DNA from: Alcaligenaceae bacterium
GTDB taxonomy: Bacteria > Pseudomonadota > Gammaproteobacteria > Burkholderiales > Burkholderiaceae_B
Length of the DNA stretch: 64,000 nucleotides
Reading direction: 5' to 3'
Assembly: GCA_013416445.1 (NCBI GenBank)
Contig: JACCER010000004.1
Coordinates: 1-64,000 of the forward strand
Each line of letters begins with the position of its first letter. Position 1 is the first letter of the stretch. Shown piece by piece: positions 52,301 to 60,258 of this stretch. The notes under the pieces were generated by a model, which worked only from the letters and a program-made list of their open reading frames with translations, was not told the origin of the DNA and searched no databases. The translations under genes were made by a program, and so were the position numbers.

Positions 52301-53041
52301 TTAGCCGCCGCCTGCTATCGTTAGCGTCACCTTGCCTAGACTACGACCATAAACTTCACGTTCCAGAAATACTTGACCGACCTTGCCCGCATGAGTGGAC
52401 CAGTCTATGTCGCAGGAAAAATCAAAACTGGTATTACGACCCTTGACACGTTGGCAATCACCACCCGCCTGGTTCCCGTCTGCCCAGTAGATATCTGTTG
52501 CATTGATGGAATTAACGTATAAACGAATCTTTGCCGGGCGCGGCGCCCCATAGCGATAAACTACGTAAGCATCTGTGGTTTGCGCCCCGCATAGTCCGGC
52601 AGACGCCTTTACCGCTACCTCGGTGTCGGCATACTCAGCCAGGCGGGGCAAATGCTGCGAATATTTATAAGGCAGTGTGACAACCTGCCCTTCGATGTAC
52701 GAACGCGGGATTTCAAACTGATTGCTCGCGCTATACACCCCGTCGCTAGAGATGACTGAAAGGCAAACCAAACGACTACTCAATGCCCCAGGACTAATGG
52801 CCAAGGTGCTGACAGCCTTGCCGTCTAATGGAGCGGCGTCGACAATACCCACCACGACAGCCCCGCTGACCACCACATCGTTGCTAACCGTCTCTAGAAA
52901 ACTAGTGCCCGCAAATTCAGCCTCTATGGGTTTGGCTGATACCTGCATGCCTAGCGTCGCCGTCAGTACCGCCATACCTATCATCAGGCAGTCATGAAAA
53001 CCGTATTTTTTATGTAGCAAAATTCGAGTTGTGTTCTTCAT
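52301..53041 (-). CDS. Exported beta-rich protein of the protease-linked operon
   Basis: 246 residues from ATG 53041 (TTG at 53065 is an alternative; neither has a strong ribosome site). A long signal-like N-terminus (KKYGFHDCLMIGMAVLTATL, ending VSA), then repeated Val/Ser/Thr-rich beta strands (FLETVSNDVVVSGAVVVGIV) and four Cys that may pair. No family recognised. First gene of the operon with the membrane protein and the damaged trypsin-like gene. Confidence 0.65.
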   Translation of the reverse strand: MKNTTRILLHKKYGFHDCLMIGMAVLTATLGMQVSAKPIEAEFAGTSFLETVSNDVVVSGAVVVGIVDAAPLDGKAVSTLAISPGALSSRLVCLSVISSDGVYSASNQFEIPRSYIEGQVVTLPYKYSQHLPRLAEYADTEVAVKASAGLCGAQTTDAYVVYRYGAPRPAKIRLYVNSINATDIYWADGNQAGGDCQRVKGRNTSFDFSCDIDWSTHAGKVGQVFLEREVYGRSLGKVTLTIAGGG

Positions 53042-53182
53042 GGCGTCGTGTTCAAGCCCTTGCAAGCAACATACAAATACATTGAATAATATATTTGATC
53101 AGTTTATCACTGCCTATAGAAGGAAGCCGAAACAACATACTCGGCTGCAGGATGGCTGGTACGCCTTTTTTTTTCGAGAAGT

Positions 53183-53223
53183 GGTGTCAGACCACACGCC
53201 AGGAGGCGCTAATCCGACCTACA
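53183..53223. repeat. REP-like palindrome, copy 5 (degenerate)
   Basis: GGTGTCAGACCACACGCCAG followed by GAGGCGCTAATCCGACCTAC. The right arm matches the family; the left arm is altered. Ends 3 bases before the stop of the DUF488 gene. Confidence 0.6.
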
Positions 53224-53226
53224 GAA

Positions 53227-53808
53227 CTAGTGCTGAATATACGTTAATTGTCCACATTCAACACGCGCGGGAGCGGTCATGGGATGCAGCACGCTATGGC
53301 CCGGGCCCATAATATGCATCACCCTTACACCGCGCACGCACAAGGCATCCGACACCATAGAACGATGGCAGCGCCACCACACCGCTTCGGCACACATCAG
53401 CGCGGTGCGCGATGCGCCGGCGATTTCAAGCAACTGCTTCAGTCCTTGGGCGAACTCCGGGGTAGACATGTAATCGGCATAACCCCGAAAAGCAGCGTTG
53501 CGCCAAATCGTATTGGGGGAATCTTTGGCTGCGCGACGTCGACCACCCAGTATTTGCAACCACTGATAATTAATTTTGTATTGCATCAATGTATTGCCAA
53601 GCACTTCTTTGCCATACTGTGGGTACTTGCGCGAGCCAGGGAAGCTACGTATATCTACCAGCGTTTGTATGCCATATTCATCCAGCAAAGCCAGAAATTC
53701 TGCTATGGGCCGGGTCGAATGCCCTATGGTCCAGATCGTATCGACGACAGAACTACCCGTATTGCCGACACGGTTGACGGCGTCGCCAGCATTGAACTGG
53801 GTGCTCAT
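53227..53808 (-). CDS. DUF488 domain protein
   Basis: 193 residues from ATG 53808 with AAGGAG upstream; an in-frame start at 53880 has none. DUF488 hallmarks: TIWTIGHSTRPIAEFLALLD near the N-terminus, LVDIRSFPGSRKYPQYGKEV, and LMCAEAVWWRCHRSMVSDAL (usual CAE...CHR motif). Family function is not established; the conserved Cys/His/Arg set suggests an enzyme. Confidence 0.9.
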   Translation of the reverse strand: MSTQFNAGDAVNRVGNTGSSVVDTIWTIGHSTRPIAEFLALLDEYGIQTLVDIRSFPGSRKYPQYGKEVLGNTLMQYKINYQWLQILGGRRRAAKDSPNTIWRNAAFRGYADYMSTPEFAQGLKQLLEIAGASRTALMCAEAVWWRCHRSMVSDALCVRGVRVMHIMGPGHSVLHPMTAPARVECGQLTYIQH

Positions 53809-53892
53809 AGCCAAACTCCTTCTGTCTGTGCACCCATTGTGCGCGCGAAGCCGGCAGCCTGCAATGCCTGCCACCGACACAACCTGCGCCTA

Positions 53893-54435
53893 TCAACCCT
53901 GCGGTTTCAAGCCCTTGCAGTCAGCCCCCAGCCAGCGTGCTTCGTGGCTCATGCTCATTTTAACGGGCCGGCCTTCGACCACGCCTCCCATTGTCATATC
54001 GCTTTTATAGCTCTTGGGTGTGGCGTCCCAGATACGGCCATCGCCATTCCACTTCTCTGAGCTGTTCTTGCAAGAAAAAGTGAAGTTGATCTCGCTGGCG
54101 GATACCTTCTGCACCTTGTTTGAACACTTCATGCTCGGATCATTGTCATAGGGCTGAAATTCACGCGCGATAAGTTCAGGAGTCAGGCATTGCCTGACTA
54201 CCGTGGGCTCGGATACTGATACCCCTTTGCTTTGCATCATTTGCTCCATCTGTTTACGCTGGGCGGGTGGCATGCTCTTCAGCATGTCTTGTACGCCTTC
54301 CAGCATGGCGGCCATCGGCGAGCCCTTGTTGGTCTTGATCTCCCAGAGGCCAGGCTCGCGATTTTCAAGGAGTTGGGCGGAAGCGACGCCAGCCGAAAAA
54401 ACAAAAGGTAATAGCAGCAAAGCAGAAATACGCAT
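53893..54435 (-). CDS. Exported DUF3617 protein
   Basis: 180 residues: signal peptide (to VASAQ), then REPGLWEIKTNKGSPMAAML, the usual DUF3617 opening (pGLWe), a Met/Gln-rich helix, RQCLTPELIAREFQPYDNDP and a pair of Cys near the middle. Periplasmic; role unknown. AAGGA precedes the ATG. It begins 9 bases after the ATP-grasp gene ends, so it is probably in the same transcript. Confidence 0.85.
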   Translation of the reverse strand: MRISALLLLPFVFSAGVASAQLLENREPGLWEIKTNKGSPMAAMLEGVQDMLKSMPPAQRKQMEQMMQSKGVSVSEPTVVRQCLTPELIAREFQPYDNDPSMKCSNKVQKVSASEINFTFSCKNSSEKWNGDGRIWDATPKSYKSDMTMGGVVEGRPVKMSMSHEARWLGADCKGLKPQG

Positions 54436-54444
54436 AAATTTTCC

Positions 54445-55389
54445 TTATAGATATTCAGTAGCGGTCAAGAAGGCCGCCATGTACAGGGACAATGGCTCGC
54501 CGGTCAGGCCTTCCATAAACAGGAATTGCCCTTGCGGATTGATTTCCAGAAAAACAATCTTGCCGTTTTGACTGATTTTAGCGTCAATGATGCCCATAGC
54601 CAGGCCAAGATCTTGCACCAAGGCGATAAAGCTTGCGCTTAGCGCATCAGGCAAGCCCACCTGCCGCATCGGCACCTGCAGATCAGGGCGCCAATCCAGG
54701 TGGCTGGACTCTATCTGGATGGCAACAGTCTGGCGGCCAAAAACATGCACCCTTAAATGTGTTTCGCCGTCGATGAGTTCCTGGTAAATCGCCGGGCACG
54801 CTTCAAGGGCAGTATCATCGACAAGGTCATCGGCCGTGACGCGGCGTGTGGGAATGGAGAACTCCGACGTGCCTCGCACCACTTTGACTATGGCCTGCCC
54901 GCCGGCTTGTTCAACAAAATGCCTTATCTGGTTAGGGTCGGCGCTGACCAGCGTATTGGGCACAGTAAGCCCCGCCTTGATTGCAGCGCTCAGTTGCACC
55001 AGTTTGTTATCGGCCCTGACCTCGGCGGCCGGGTCATTTACCCAGCGCCCCTGAAAATCCACGAACATCATGCCCGCCATGGCCGCGCGGCACTCGGCGG
55101 GAATCAGCAAACGCGCACTGGCGTCTACCCCTTCATCAAAGTCAGGGGCTATCATGACGCGGCGCCACCAGATGGTATTTAATGCTTGAGGCGCCACCAA
55201 TTGGCCGTTGATATCGCGAATTTCAGCCAGCCCGCCGTCTGATGACCACGACAAAGAACGACTGTAAGCCATGCTGTTGGTAGCAATATGATGACACTGG
55301 TGGCCGCTTTTTCGTATACGGTCGGCCACCAGGTGTGCATGGAGATCATCGTGATGGGAAAAGATCCCCACCGTTTGGGTTGAGGCCAC
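54445..55389 (-). CDS. MvdD-like ATP-grasp ligase (peptide-modifying type)
   Basis: 314 residues from GTG 55389, 5 bases after the stop of the 202-residue protein gene; TTG 55416 within that gene is an alternative. N-terminal TVGIFSHHDDLHAHLVADRI, a central ATP-grasp with NDPAAEVRADNKLVQLSAAI, VKVVRGTSEF (ATP Lys), QELIDGETHLRVHVFGRQTV, and the metal site IIDAKISQNGKIVFLEINPQ then GQFLFMEGLTG. This layout is that of graspetide ligases (MvdC/MvdD), which join side-chain acids to Thr/Ser/Lys of a precursor. Relatives can also modify proteins otherwise. Confidence 0.8.
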   Translation of the reverse strand: MASTQTVGIFSHHDDLHAHLVADRIRKSGHQCHHIATNSMAYSRSLSWSSDGGLAEIRDINGQLVAPQALNTIWWRRVMIAPDFDEGVDASARLLIPAECRAAMAGMMFVDFQGRWVNDPAAEVRADNKLVQLSAAIKAGLTVPNTLVSADPNQIRHFVEQAGGQAIVKVVRGTSEFSIPTRRVTADDLVDDTALEACPAIYQELIDGETHLRVHVFGRQTVAIQIESSHLDWRPDLQVPMRQVGLPDALSASFIALVQDLGLAMGIIDAKISQNGKIVFLEINPQGQFLFMEGLTGEPLSLYMAAFLTATEYL

Positions 55390-55394
55390 GTTTA

Positions 55395-56003
55395 TCAGCC
55401 GTCGTCGCAGTCGCAACGACCGGCCGCACCACTACCGCCGCGTTCGCAAAATGTAATCGTCCCGCCACTGCCACCCCCACCAGTGACAATATCGAATTTC
55501 ACACCCAACTGCTTTTGTAGCTGATGGACCCACTCTTTATACTGGGCGGGACCCACCACTTCGTAGGCCGATGGCGGGAAATCAAGCACTATCGGCAATG
55601 CGTCCCATGAGCGCAAGCGCCCTGCGGGGCCTTCAAGTTTAAGTTTGGCGCTGGCAGCGGTTTCTATATCGGCATCCGACCGGACAGCTGACTCGCCACT
55701 GCCGCCGCAGAAGGTAACGGTGCCGTTGTCGCCACTAAGCTTGGCCCCTGTGCGCTGGGCGATGTCAGCCTGCCAGGCTTTTAATTCTTTGGGTTCGACC
55801 GAACGATAAGCAGTGGGCTGAAATTTGAGCACCAACGGTTGCTTGGGAAACTCGATGACCTTGCCTTGCGGTACATAGCCGTCTTCAAACTTGAGATTAG
55901 CTGTATTGAGTTTGCTTTCGGCAAGCTTGGACTTGAGGTTTTCAGTGCGCCCCAATTTGATGTTTGCAGCCGTAGTCGCCTTGCTGATTCTGGATTCTGG
56001 CAT
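55395..56003 (-). CDS. Two-repeat protein ending in CDCDDG, candidate ligase substrate
   Basis: 202 residues; AAGGAG ten bases before the ATG; no signal peptide. Residues 1-45 are basic and Asn/Thr-rich. Then two copies of one unit: PLVLKFQPTAYRSVEPKELK...TVTFCGGSG (about 56-102) and PIVLDFPPSAYEVVGPAQYK...TITFCERGGSG (about 137-191). Each closes on TFC and a Gly/Ser linker; the second ends in RCDCDDG. Four Cys in all (99, 186, 197, 199). The stop lies 5 bases before the ATP-grasp start, so the two are coupled. A role as a RiPP-type precursor is inferred from this context only. Confidence 0.7.
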   Translation of the reverse strand: MPESRISKATTAANIKLGRTENLKSKLAESKLNTANLKFEDGYVPQGKVIEFPKQPLVLKFQPTAYRSVEPKELKAWQADIAQRTGAKLSGDNGTVTFCGGSGESAVRSDADIETAASAKLKLEGPAGRLRSWDALPIVLDFPPSAYEVVGPAQYKEWVHQLQKQLGVKFDIVTGGGGSGGTITFCERGGSGAAGRCDCDDG

Positions 56004-56297
56004 TTTGACTTCTCCTTACGCAGTAAGCATTGAGTAGTAAAAATACAGCGGGGCAGATGTTGTGTCACCGTCTGTTTGAACGGGGAGGAAATGGTTGCGT
56101 TCACAGAATGGCGCAATAACATTACTGCTAGCAAGGGCACTGACGACACAAAAAAACCCTGTGCTATTCTCAATAACTACTACGATAAACAAGGCTTACA
56201 ACGCAGCGTTGGGCTTAAGTTTATCTACTGCATCAAATAGCAAACCAAAAATCGTCGCTCTACTCTTTTATCAGTCATCATTCAAACTGGAGGCACT

Positions 56298-56528
56298 ATG
56301 TCGGATATCTGGCTTTCTTCGCTAATTACCAACACCCCACAAGAAGGTTTTGACCTGGCCACCAAAATGTCACGGGTTGGCGTCAAGGTCACCCAGCCCT
56401 CAGCCGAAATCCGCGACAAACTACGCCACGATTATGCCGAAAATGCCGACAGCCTAGTGGCCGCGTCACAAGTCATTGCCATCAATTTCCAAACCGTCGC
56501 CGCCGCCAACAACTACTGGCGGCCATAA
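56298..56528 (+). CDS. Small 76-residue protein divergent from the ATP-grasp operon
   Basis: GGAGG six bases before the ATG and an intact frame support it. Starts MSDIWLSSLITNTPQEGFDL, with a helical middle (IRDKLRHDYAENADSLVAAS) and the end ANNYWRP. Neutral to slightly acidic, no signal or membrane part. It shares the 295-bp divergent promoter region with the two-repeat gene. Not recognised; it could be a second substrate peptide or a regulator. Confidence 0.6.
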   Translation: MSDIWLSSLITNTPQEGFDLATKMSRVGVKVTQPSAEIRDKLRHDYAENADSLVAASQVIAINFQTVAAANNYWRP

Positions 56529-56613
56529 GAAAAACCTGTTTCTTGGCAAACATCAAGGTCGCCTGCGGCCTTGAACGGTTCTTGCAAAACAGTGTTCAAG
56601 CGCTTGATATGAA

Positions 56614-57468
56614 TTACGCACTTGCCCCACTTTCTAGGGCTTGCGGCGCAAAGAAGCGATCGCGCATTTCTTCCAGGCCCAGCATCTTCAGCAGGTTATC
56701 CAGGCGCTCAGCGGCCTTGCGCCTGGGCAAATTTTTATAAGTGGCAATAATCAGCTCGTTCTTCATCGAGTGTTCCCAGCCCACCAGTTCAGTTACGGTC
56801 ACCTTATAGCCATGCGCTTCCAGTTGCAGGCTGCGCAGCACATTGGTGGCCTGGCTGCCGAATTCCCGGGTATGCAACGGATGCCGCCATATCTCGGCCA
56901 AGGCCCCTGCCCCTAGCGACAAGGCTTTTTTGCGGCGCAACACGCTGGCCACTTCGGCCTGGCAGCACGGCACGACAACAATATGACTGGCCTGTTTGTT
57001 CAAGGCAAAGCGTATGGCGTCGTCGGTAGCGGTATTACAGGCATGCAACGCAGTCACAATATCTACCGTTGCCGGTAAACGATCCGAGACTATGGAATCG
57101 GCCACCGACAAATTCAGGAAAGACATGCCAGAAAACCCTAGCCGGGATGCCAATTTGCTAGCGTTTTCAACCAACTCTTCACGGGTTTCTATGCCATATA
57201 TATGCGACTGGTCTTTAAGCTGCTTGAAGAACAAGTCGTACAGAATGAACCCCAGGTAAGACTTGCCCGCACCATGGTCAACCAGTGTGATGCCATCACG
57301 ACCCTGTTTCAGCTCGGCCAGCAAAGGTTCTATGAACTGGAACAGGTGGTAAACCTGCTTGAGCTTGCGTCGGCTGTCCTGGTTCATTTTGCCGTCGCGA
57401 GTAAGAATATGCAGCGCCTTTAGCAGTTCAACAGACTGTTCGGGGCGAATTTCGGGTGTGGAAGGCAT
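56614..57468 (-). CDS. SAM-dependent methyltransferase (METTL25-like fold)
   Basis: 284 residues from ATG 57468. SAM motif LVDHGAGKSYLGFILYDLFF (about 63-82), GIETREELVENASKLASRLG for motif II, and VTALHACNTATDDAIRFALN with HIVVVPCCQAEV, a Cys-Cys pair typical of the DUF/METTL25-like branch that may bind a metal. Substrate unknown, perhaps RNA. The next gene (plus strand) starts 195 bases away. Confidence 0.8.
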   Translation of the reverse strand: MPSTPEIRPEQSVELLKALHILTRDGKMNQDSRRKLKQVYHLFQFIEPLLAELKQGRDGITLVDHGAGKSYLGFILYDLFFKQLKDQSHIYGIETREELVENASKLASRLGFSGMSFLNLSVADSIVSDRLPATVDIVTALHACNTATDDAIRFALNKQASHIVVVPCCQAEVASVLRRKKALSLGAGALAEIWRHPLHTREFGSQATNVLRSLQLEAHGYKVTVTELVGWEHSMKNELIIATYKNLPRRKAAERLDNLLKMLGLEEMRDRFFAPQALESGASA

Positions 57469-57663
57469 GAATGATGGGGCCTTAATGAAGACAACCCGCC
57501 ATTTTAACCAATATCTGCCAGCCCATGACGCATCCGTCGCGCAGCCCAGCCCGACCTCGGAAAAGCCGGTATCGGGCAAAGGGCCAATATGATTATTCGT
57601 CATCAAACAGCATAAAAAGCCTACAATTCCTTTAAGGCAAAACCAAGCCCACAGGAATTCGCC

Positions 57664-57699
57664 ATGCATGACTCTAGCAGCAAGCCACGTTTGCGCTGA
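57664..57699 (+). CDS. 11-codon leader ORF before livG
   Basis: ATG 57664 follows CAGGAATTC with a normal gap and codes MHDSSSKPRLR, stop TGA at 57697-57699, two bases before livG ATG (TGACTATG). livG has no ribosome site of its own, so this short ORF probably delivers ribosomes to it. It does not look like an amino-acid-sensing attenuator. Confidence 0.4.
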   Translation: MHDSSSKPRLR

Positions 57700-57701
57700 C
57701 T

Positions 57702-58514
57702 ATGTCCAGGCCAGCCGAACCCGCAGATAAGGGCGCCGTACTTCTTGAAGTGCAAGGCATAGTCAAAAGCTTTGGCGGCCTGCGCGCTGTCGATGACTGT
57801 TCGTTCTCGGTGCGCCGCGGCACGATAACCGGGCTTATCGGCCCCAACGGCGCGGGAAAAACCACAATATTCAATATCATCACCGGTTTTATTCCTCCCG
57901 ACTCAGGCAGTATCAATTTCAACGGCACCGATATTACCCACCGGCGGCCCGACCAGATCTTTGCAAGCAAGCTGTGCCGTACTTTCCAGATCCCACGCGA
58001 GCACGGCAGCATGAGCGTGCTTGAAAACCTCATGTTGGTGCCCTCGCCGCAACTGGGCGAACGTGTCTGGAATGTCTGGTTGCGCCGCAGCCAAGTGCGC
58101 CAGCAAGAACATCAGAATCGCGACAAGGCCCTGGAGGTTCTTGGCTATCTTGATCTCAGCCATGTTCAGGACGAATACGCCGCCAATCTTTCCGGCGGCC
58201 AGAAAAAGCTGCTGGAACTTGGCCGTACCCTCATGGCCGACCCGCAACTGGTCTTGCTGGACGAACCCGCGGCTGGCGTAAATCGTACGCTGCTCAAGCG
58301 GCTGATCGCCAATATCCGCTACTTGTCACAAGAACGCGGCATTACCTTCCTGCTTATCGAGCACGACATGAATATGGTAATGAATTTGTGCGACCCGGTT
58401 ATTGTCATGAGCGGTGGCCATAAGCTGGCGGAAGGCCCACCCGACGAAGTGCGCAACAATCCTGGCGTGCTAGAAGCCTATCTGGGAGGGCAGTATGCCG
58501 CTGCTGAGCATTAA
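57702..58514 (+). CDS. livG: LIV-type ABC transporter ATP-binding protein (LivG)
   Basis: 270 residues. Walker A GPNGAGKTTIFN (about 48), signature LSGGQKKLLELGR and Walker B LVLLDEPAAG, with the LivG-type C-terminus. With LivF it powers uptake of branched-chain amino acids or related amides and organic acids. First of livG-F-H-M; its 3' end overlaps livF by 20 bases. Confidence 0.88.
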   Translation: MSRPAEPADKGAVLLEVQGIVKSFGGLRAVDDCSFSVRRGTITGLIGPNGAGKTTIFNIITGFIPPDSGSINFNGTDITHRRPDQIFASKLCRTFQIPREHGSMSVLENLMLVPSPQLGERVWNVWLRRSQVRQQEHQNRDKALEVLGYLDLSHVQDEYAANLSGGQKKLLELGRTLMADPQLVLLDEPAAGVNRTLLKRLIANIRYLSQERGITFLLIEHDMNMVMNLCDPVIVMSGGHKLAEGPPDEVRNNPGVLEAYLGGQYAAAEH

Positions 58515-59202
58515 CAAGATTACGGGCGGCTACGGAGACTCGGAAGTGCTGCGGCAGGTTTCCATGACCGTCGAACAGCATGAAATCGTGGCCATCATCG
58601 GCCCCAACGGCGCAGGCAAATCCACCTTGATGAAAGCAGTATTTGGCCTGCTGCATCCGCGCGAAGGCAACATTGTCTTTGACGAGCACGACATTTCCCA
58701 GTTGGCGCCTCACCAAATCGTCAAGCTGGGCATGTGCTACGTGCCGCAAGTCGCCAACGTTTTCACCAATTTATCGGTTGACGAAAATCTTGAAATGGGT
58801 GCTTTTACACTCAAGACCAAATATCTGGAAACCAGCAAGCAGCAGGTCTACGACATGTTCCCCCAACTGAAAGAACGACGGCGACAAACCGTGGGCAAGA
58901 TGTCGGGCGGCGAACGCCAGATGGTGGCCATGGGTAGTGCCCTGATGCTGCAGCCCAGGCTGTTGCTGCTCGATGAGCCTACGGCGGCGCTCTCGCCCAA
59001 GCTGGTTGACGACATCTTCCACCACATTGATCGTATCAATAAAATCGGCATCGCCATTATGATGGTCGAACAAAATGCCAGGCAATCGCTGCAAATGGCG
59101 CACCGCGGATACGTGCTGGCCAACGGCGAAAATCGCCAAGAAGGCAGTGGCCAGGCACTGCTTGCCGATCCGAAAGTAGGCAGCTTGTATCTGGGAGGTT
59201 GA
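58495..59202 (+). CDS. livF: LIV-type ABC transporter ATP-binding protein (LivF)
   Basis: 235 residues, the usual LivF size. Walker A GPNGAGKSTLMKAV, signature MSGGERQMVAMGSAL, Walker B LLLLDEPTAALSP, and MCYVPQVANVFTNLSVDENL. Overlaps livG by 20 bases, so the two are coupled. Confidence 0.88.
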   Translation: MPLLSINKITGGYGDSEVLRQVSMTVEQHEIVAIIGPNGAGKSTLMKAVFGLLHPREGNIVFDEHDISQLAPHQIVKLGMCYVPQVANVFTNLSVDENLEMGAFTLKTKYLETSKQQVYDMFPQLKERRRQTVGKMSGGERQMVAMGSALMLQPRLLLLDEPTAALSPKLVDDIFHHIDRINKIGIAIMMVEQNARQSLQMAHRGYVLANGENRQEGSGQALLADPKVGSLYLGG

Positions 59203-59209
59203 AACGCTT

Positions 59210-60244
59210 ATGCCCAAGACCATGACTACGCTGCAACAACCACGCCTCAAGGCTGCGTTACAAGGCCGTACAGCCACAAGCCTGGGGCTGCTCATTATTC
59301 TGATCGCAATGTGCCTGACAGGGCTGGCGCAAGGCGCTGGCACGGAACAACTGCTGTCCCTGATTATATGGGGCATTATGCTGGGCGGTATCATCGCCCT
59401 AGGCAGTGTTGGCCTGACCCTTTGCTACGGCGTGCTTAAATTCCCCAACTTTGCACACGGCGAATTGGTCACGCTGGGCGCCTATGTGGCCTATTCGGTT
59501 GTCCAGCTCCTGCCGCAAAGTGAACCGATCTGGCGCTTTTCCTTTGGCTGGGAAATGTTGGCCGGGCTGCTGGTTGCCATACCAGTTACCGGTCTGGCCG
59601 CTATGCTGGTCGACCGAGCCTTGTATAGTCGCTTGCGGCAAAGTAAATCGGCCTTAGTGCTGTTTGCCATGGCGTCGCTGGGCATGGCGTTCTTCCTGCG
59701 CAGCATTATCTACATGGTTTGGGGCTCTGACTTTCACTTTTATTACGTCGGCCGAGCCAACCCGGCACTGCAACTGCCTCTGGGCATACGAGTACAGGCC
59801 GATCAGCTATTCGTGCTTGGGCTGGCCTTGGTGCTGGTGATACTGCTTTATCTGCTGCTGGCGAAAACCAGGATGGGCAAGGCCATGCGAGCCACTGCCG
59901 ATAATCCGGATCTTGCACAGATCCGGGGCATAGACACGGAACGGGTAATTGCCTGGACCTGGGTCATCAGCGGAGGTCTGGCTGCGGCCGGCGGCGTGAT
60001 GTACGGGCTGGCATCGCAGTTGCGGGCCGACATGGGCTTTACGCTGCTGCTGCCCATGTTTGCCGCCGTGCTGCTGGGCGGTATCGGCAATGCTTTCGGA
60101 GCGCTTATCGGCGCGATTGTCATCGGGATCGCCATACAGGTGACATCCTCATTCATGAGCCCGGCCTATGGTCCCGCCGTGGCATTCGCACTGATGGTGC
60201 TGGTGCTGCTGATGCGACCCCAAGGGCTGTTTACCGATAGATAG
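59210..60244 (+). CDS. livH: LIV-type ABC transporter permease (LivH)
   Basis: 344 residues, eight or so membrane helices; GGAGG before the ATG. Family wording: LGSVGLTLCYGVLKFPNFAH, GELVTLGAYVAYSV, and the EAA-like RGIDTERVIAWTWVISGGLA. Slightly longer than most LivH because of its N-terminal extension (about 20 residues). Confidence 0.9.
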   Translation: MPKTMTTLQQPRLKAALQGRTATSLGLLIILIAMCLTGLAQGAGTEQLLSLIIWGIMLGGIIALGSVGLTLCYGVLKFPNFAHGELVTLGAYVAYSVVQLLPQSEPIWRFSFGWEMLAGLLVAIPVTGLAAMLVDRALYSRLRQSKSALVLFAMASLGMAFFLRSIIYMVWGSDFHFYYVGRANPALQLPLGIRVQADQLFVLGLALVLVILLYLLLAKTRMGKAMRATADNPDLAQIRGIDTERVIAWTWVISGGLAAAGGVMYGLASQLRADMGFTLLLPMFAAVLLGGIGNAFGALIGAIVIGIAIQVTSSFMSPAYGPAVAFALMVLVLLMRPQGLFTDR

Positions 60245-60258
60245 AAAAGGAATACGTC

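Noticed and set aside
53248-54060. 270-codon plus-strand frame across DUF488 and DUF3617 genes
   Set aside because: Antisense to two well-supported genes; His/Pro/Arg bias typical of shadows.
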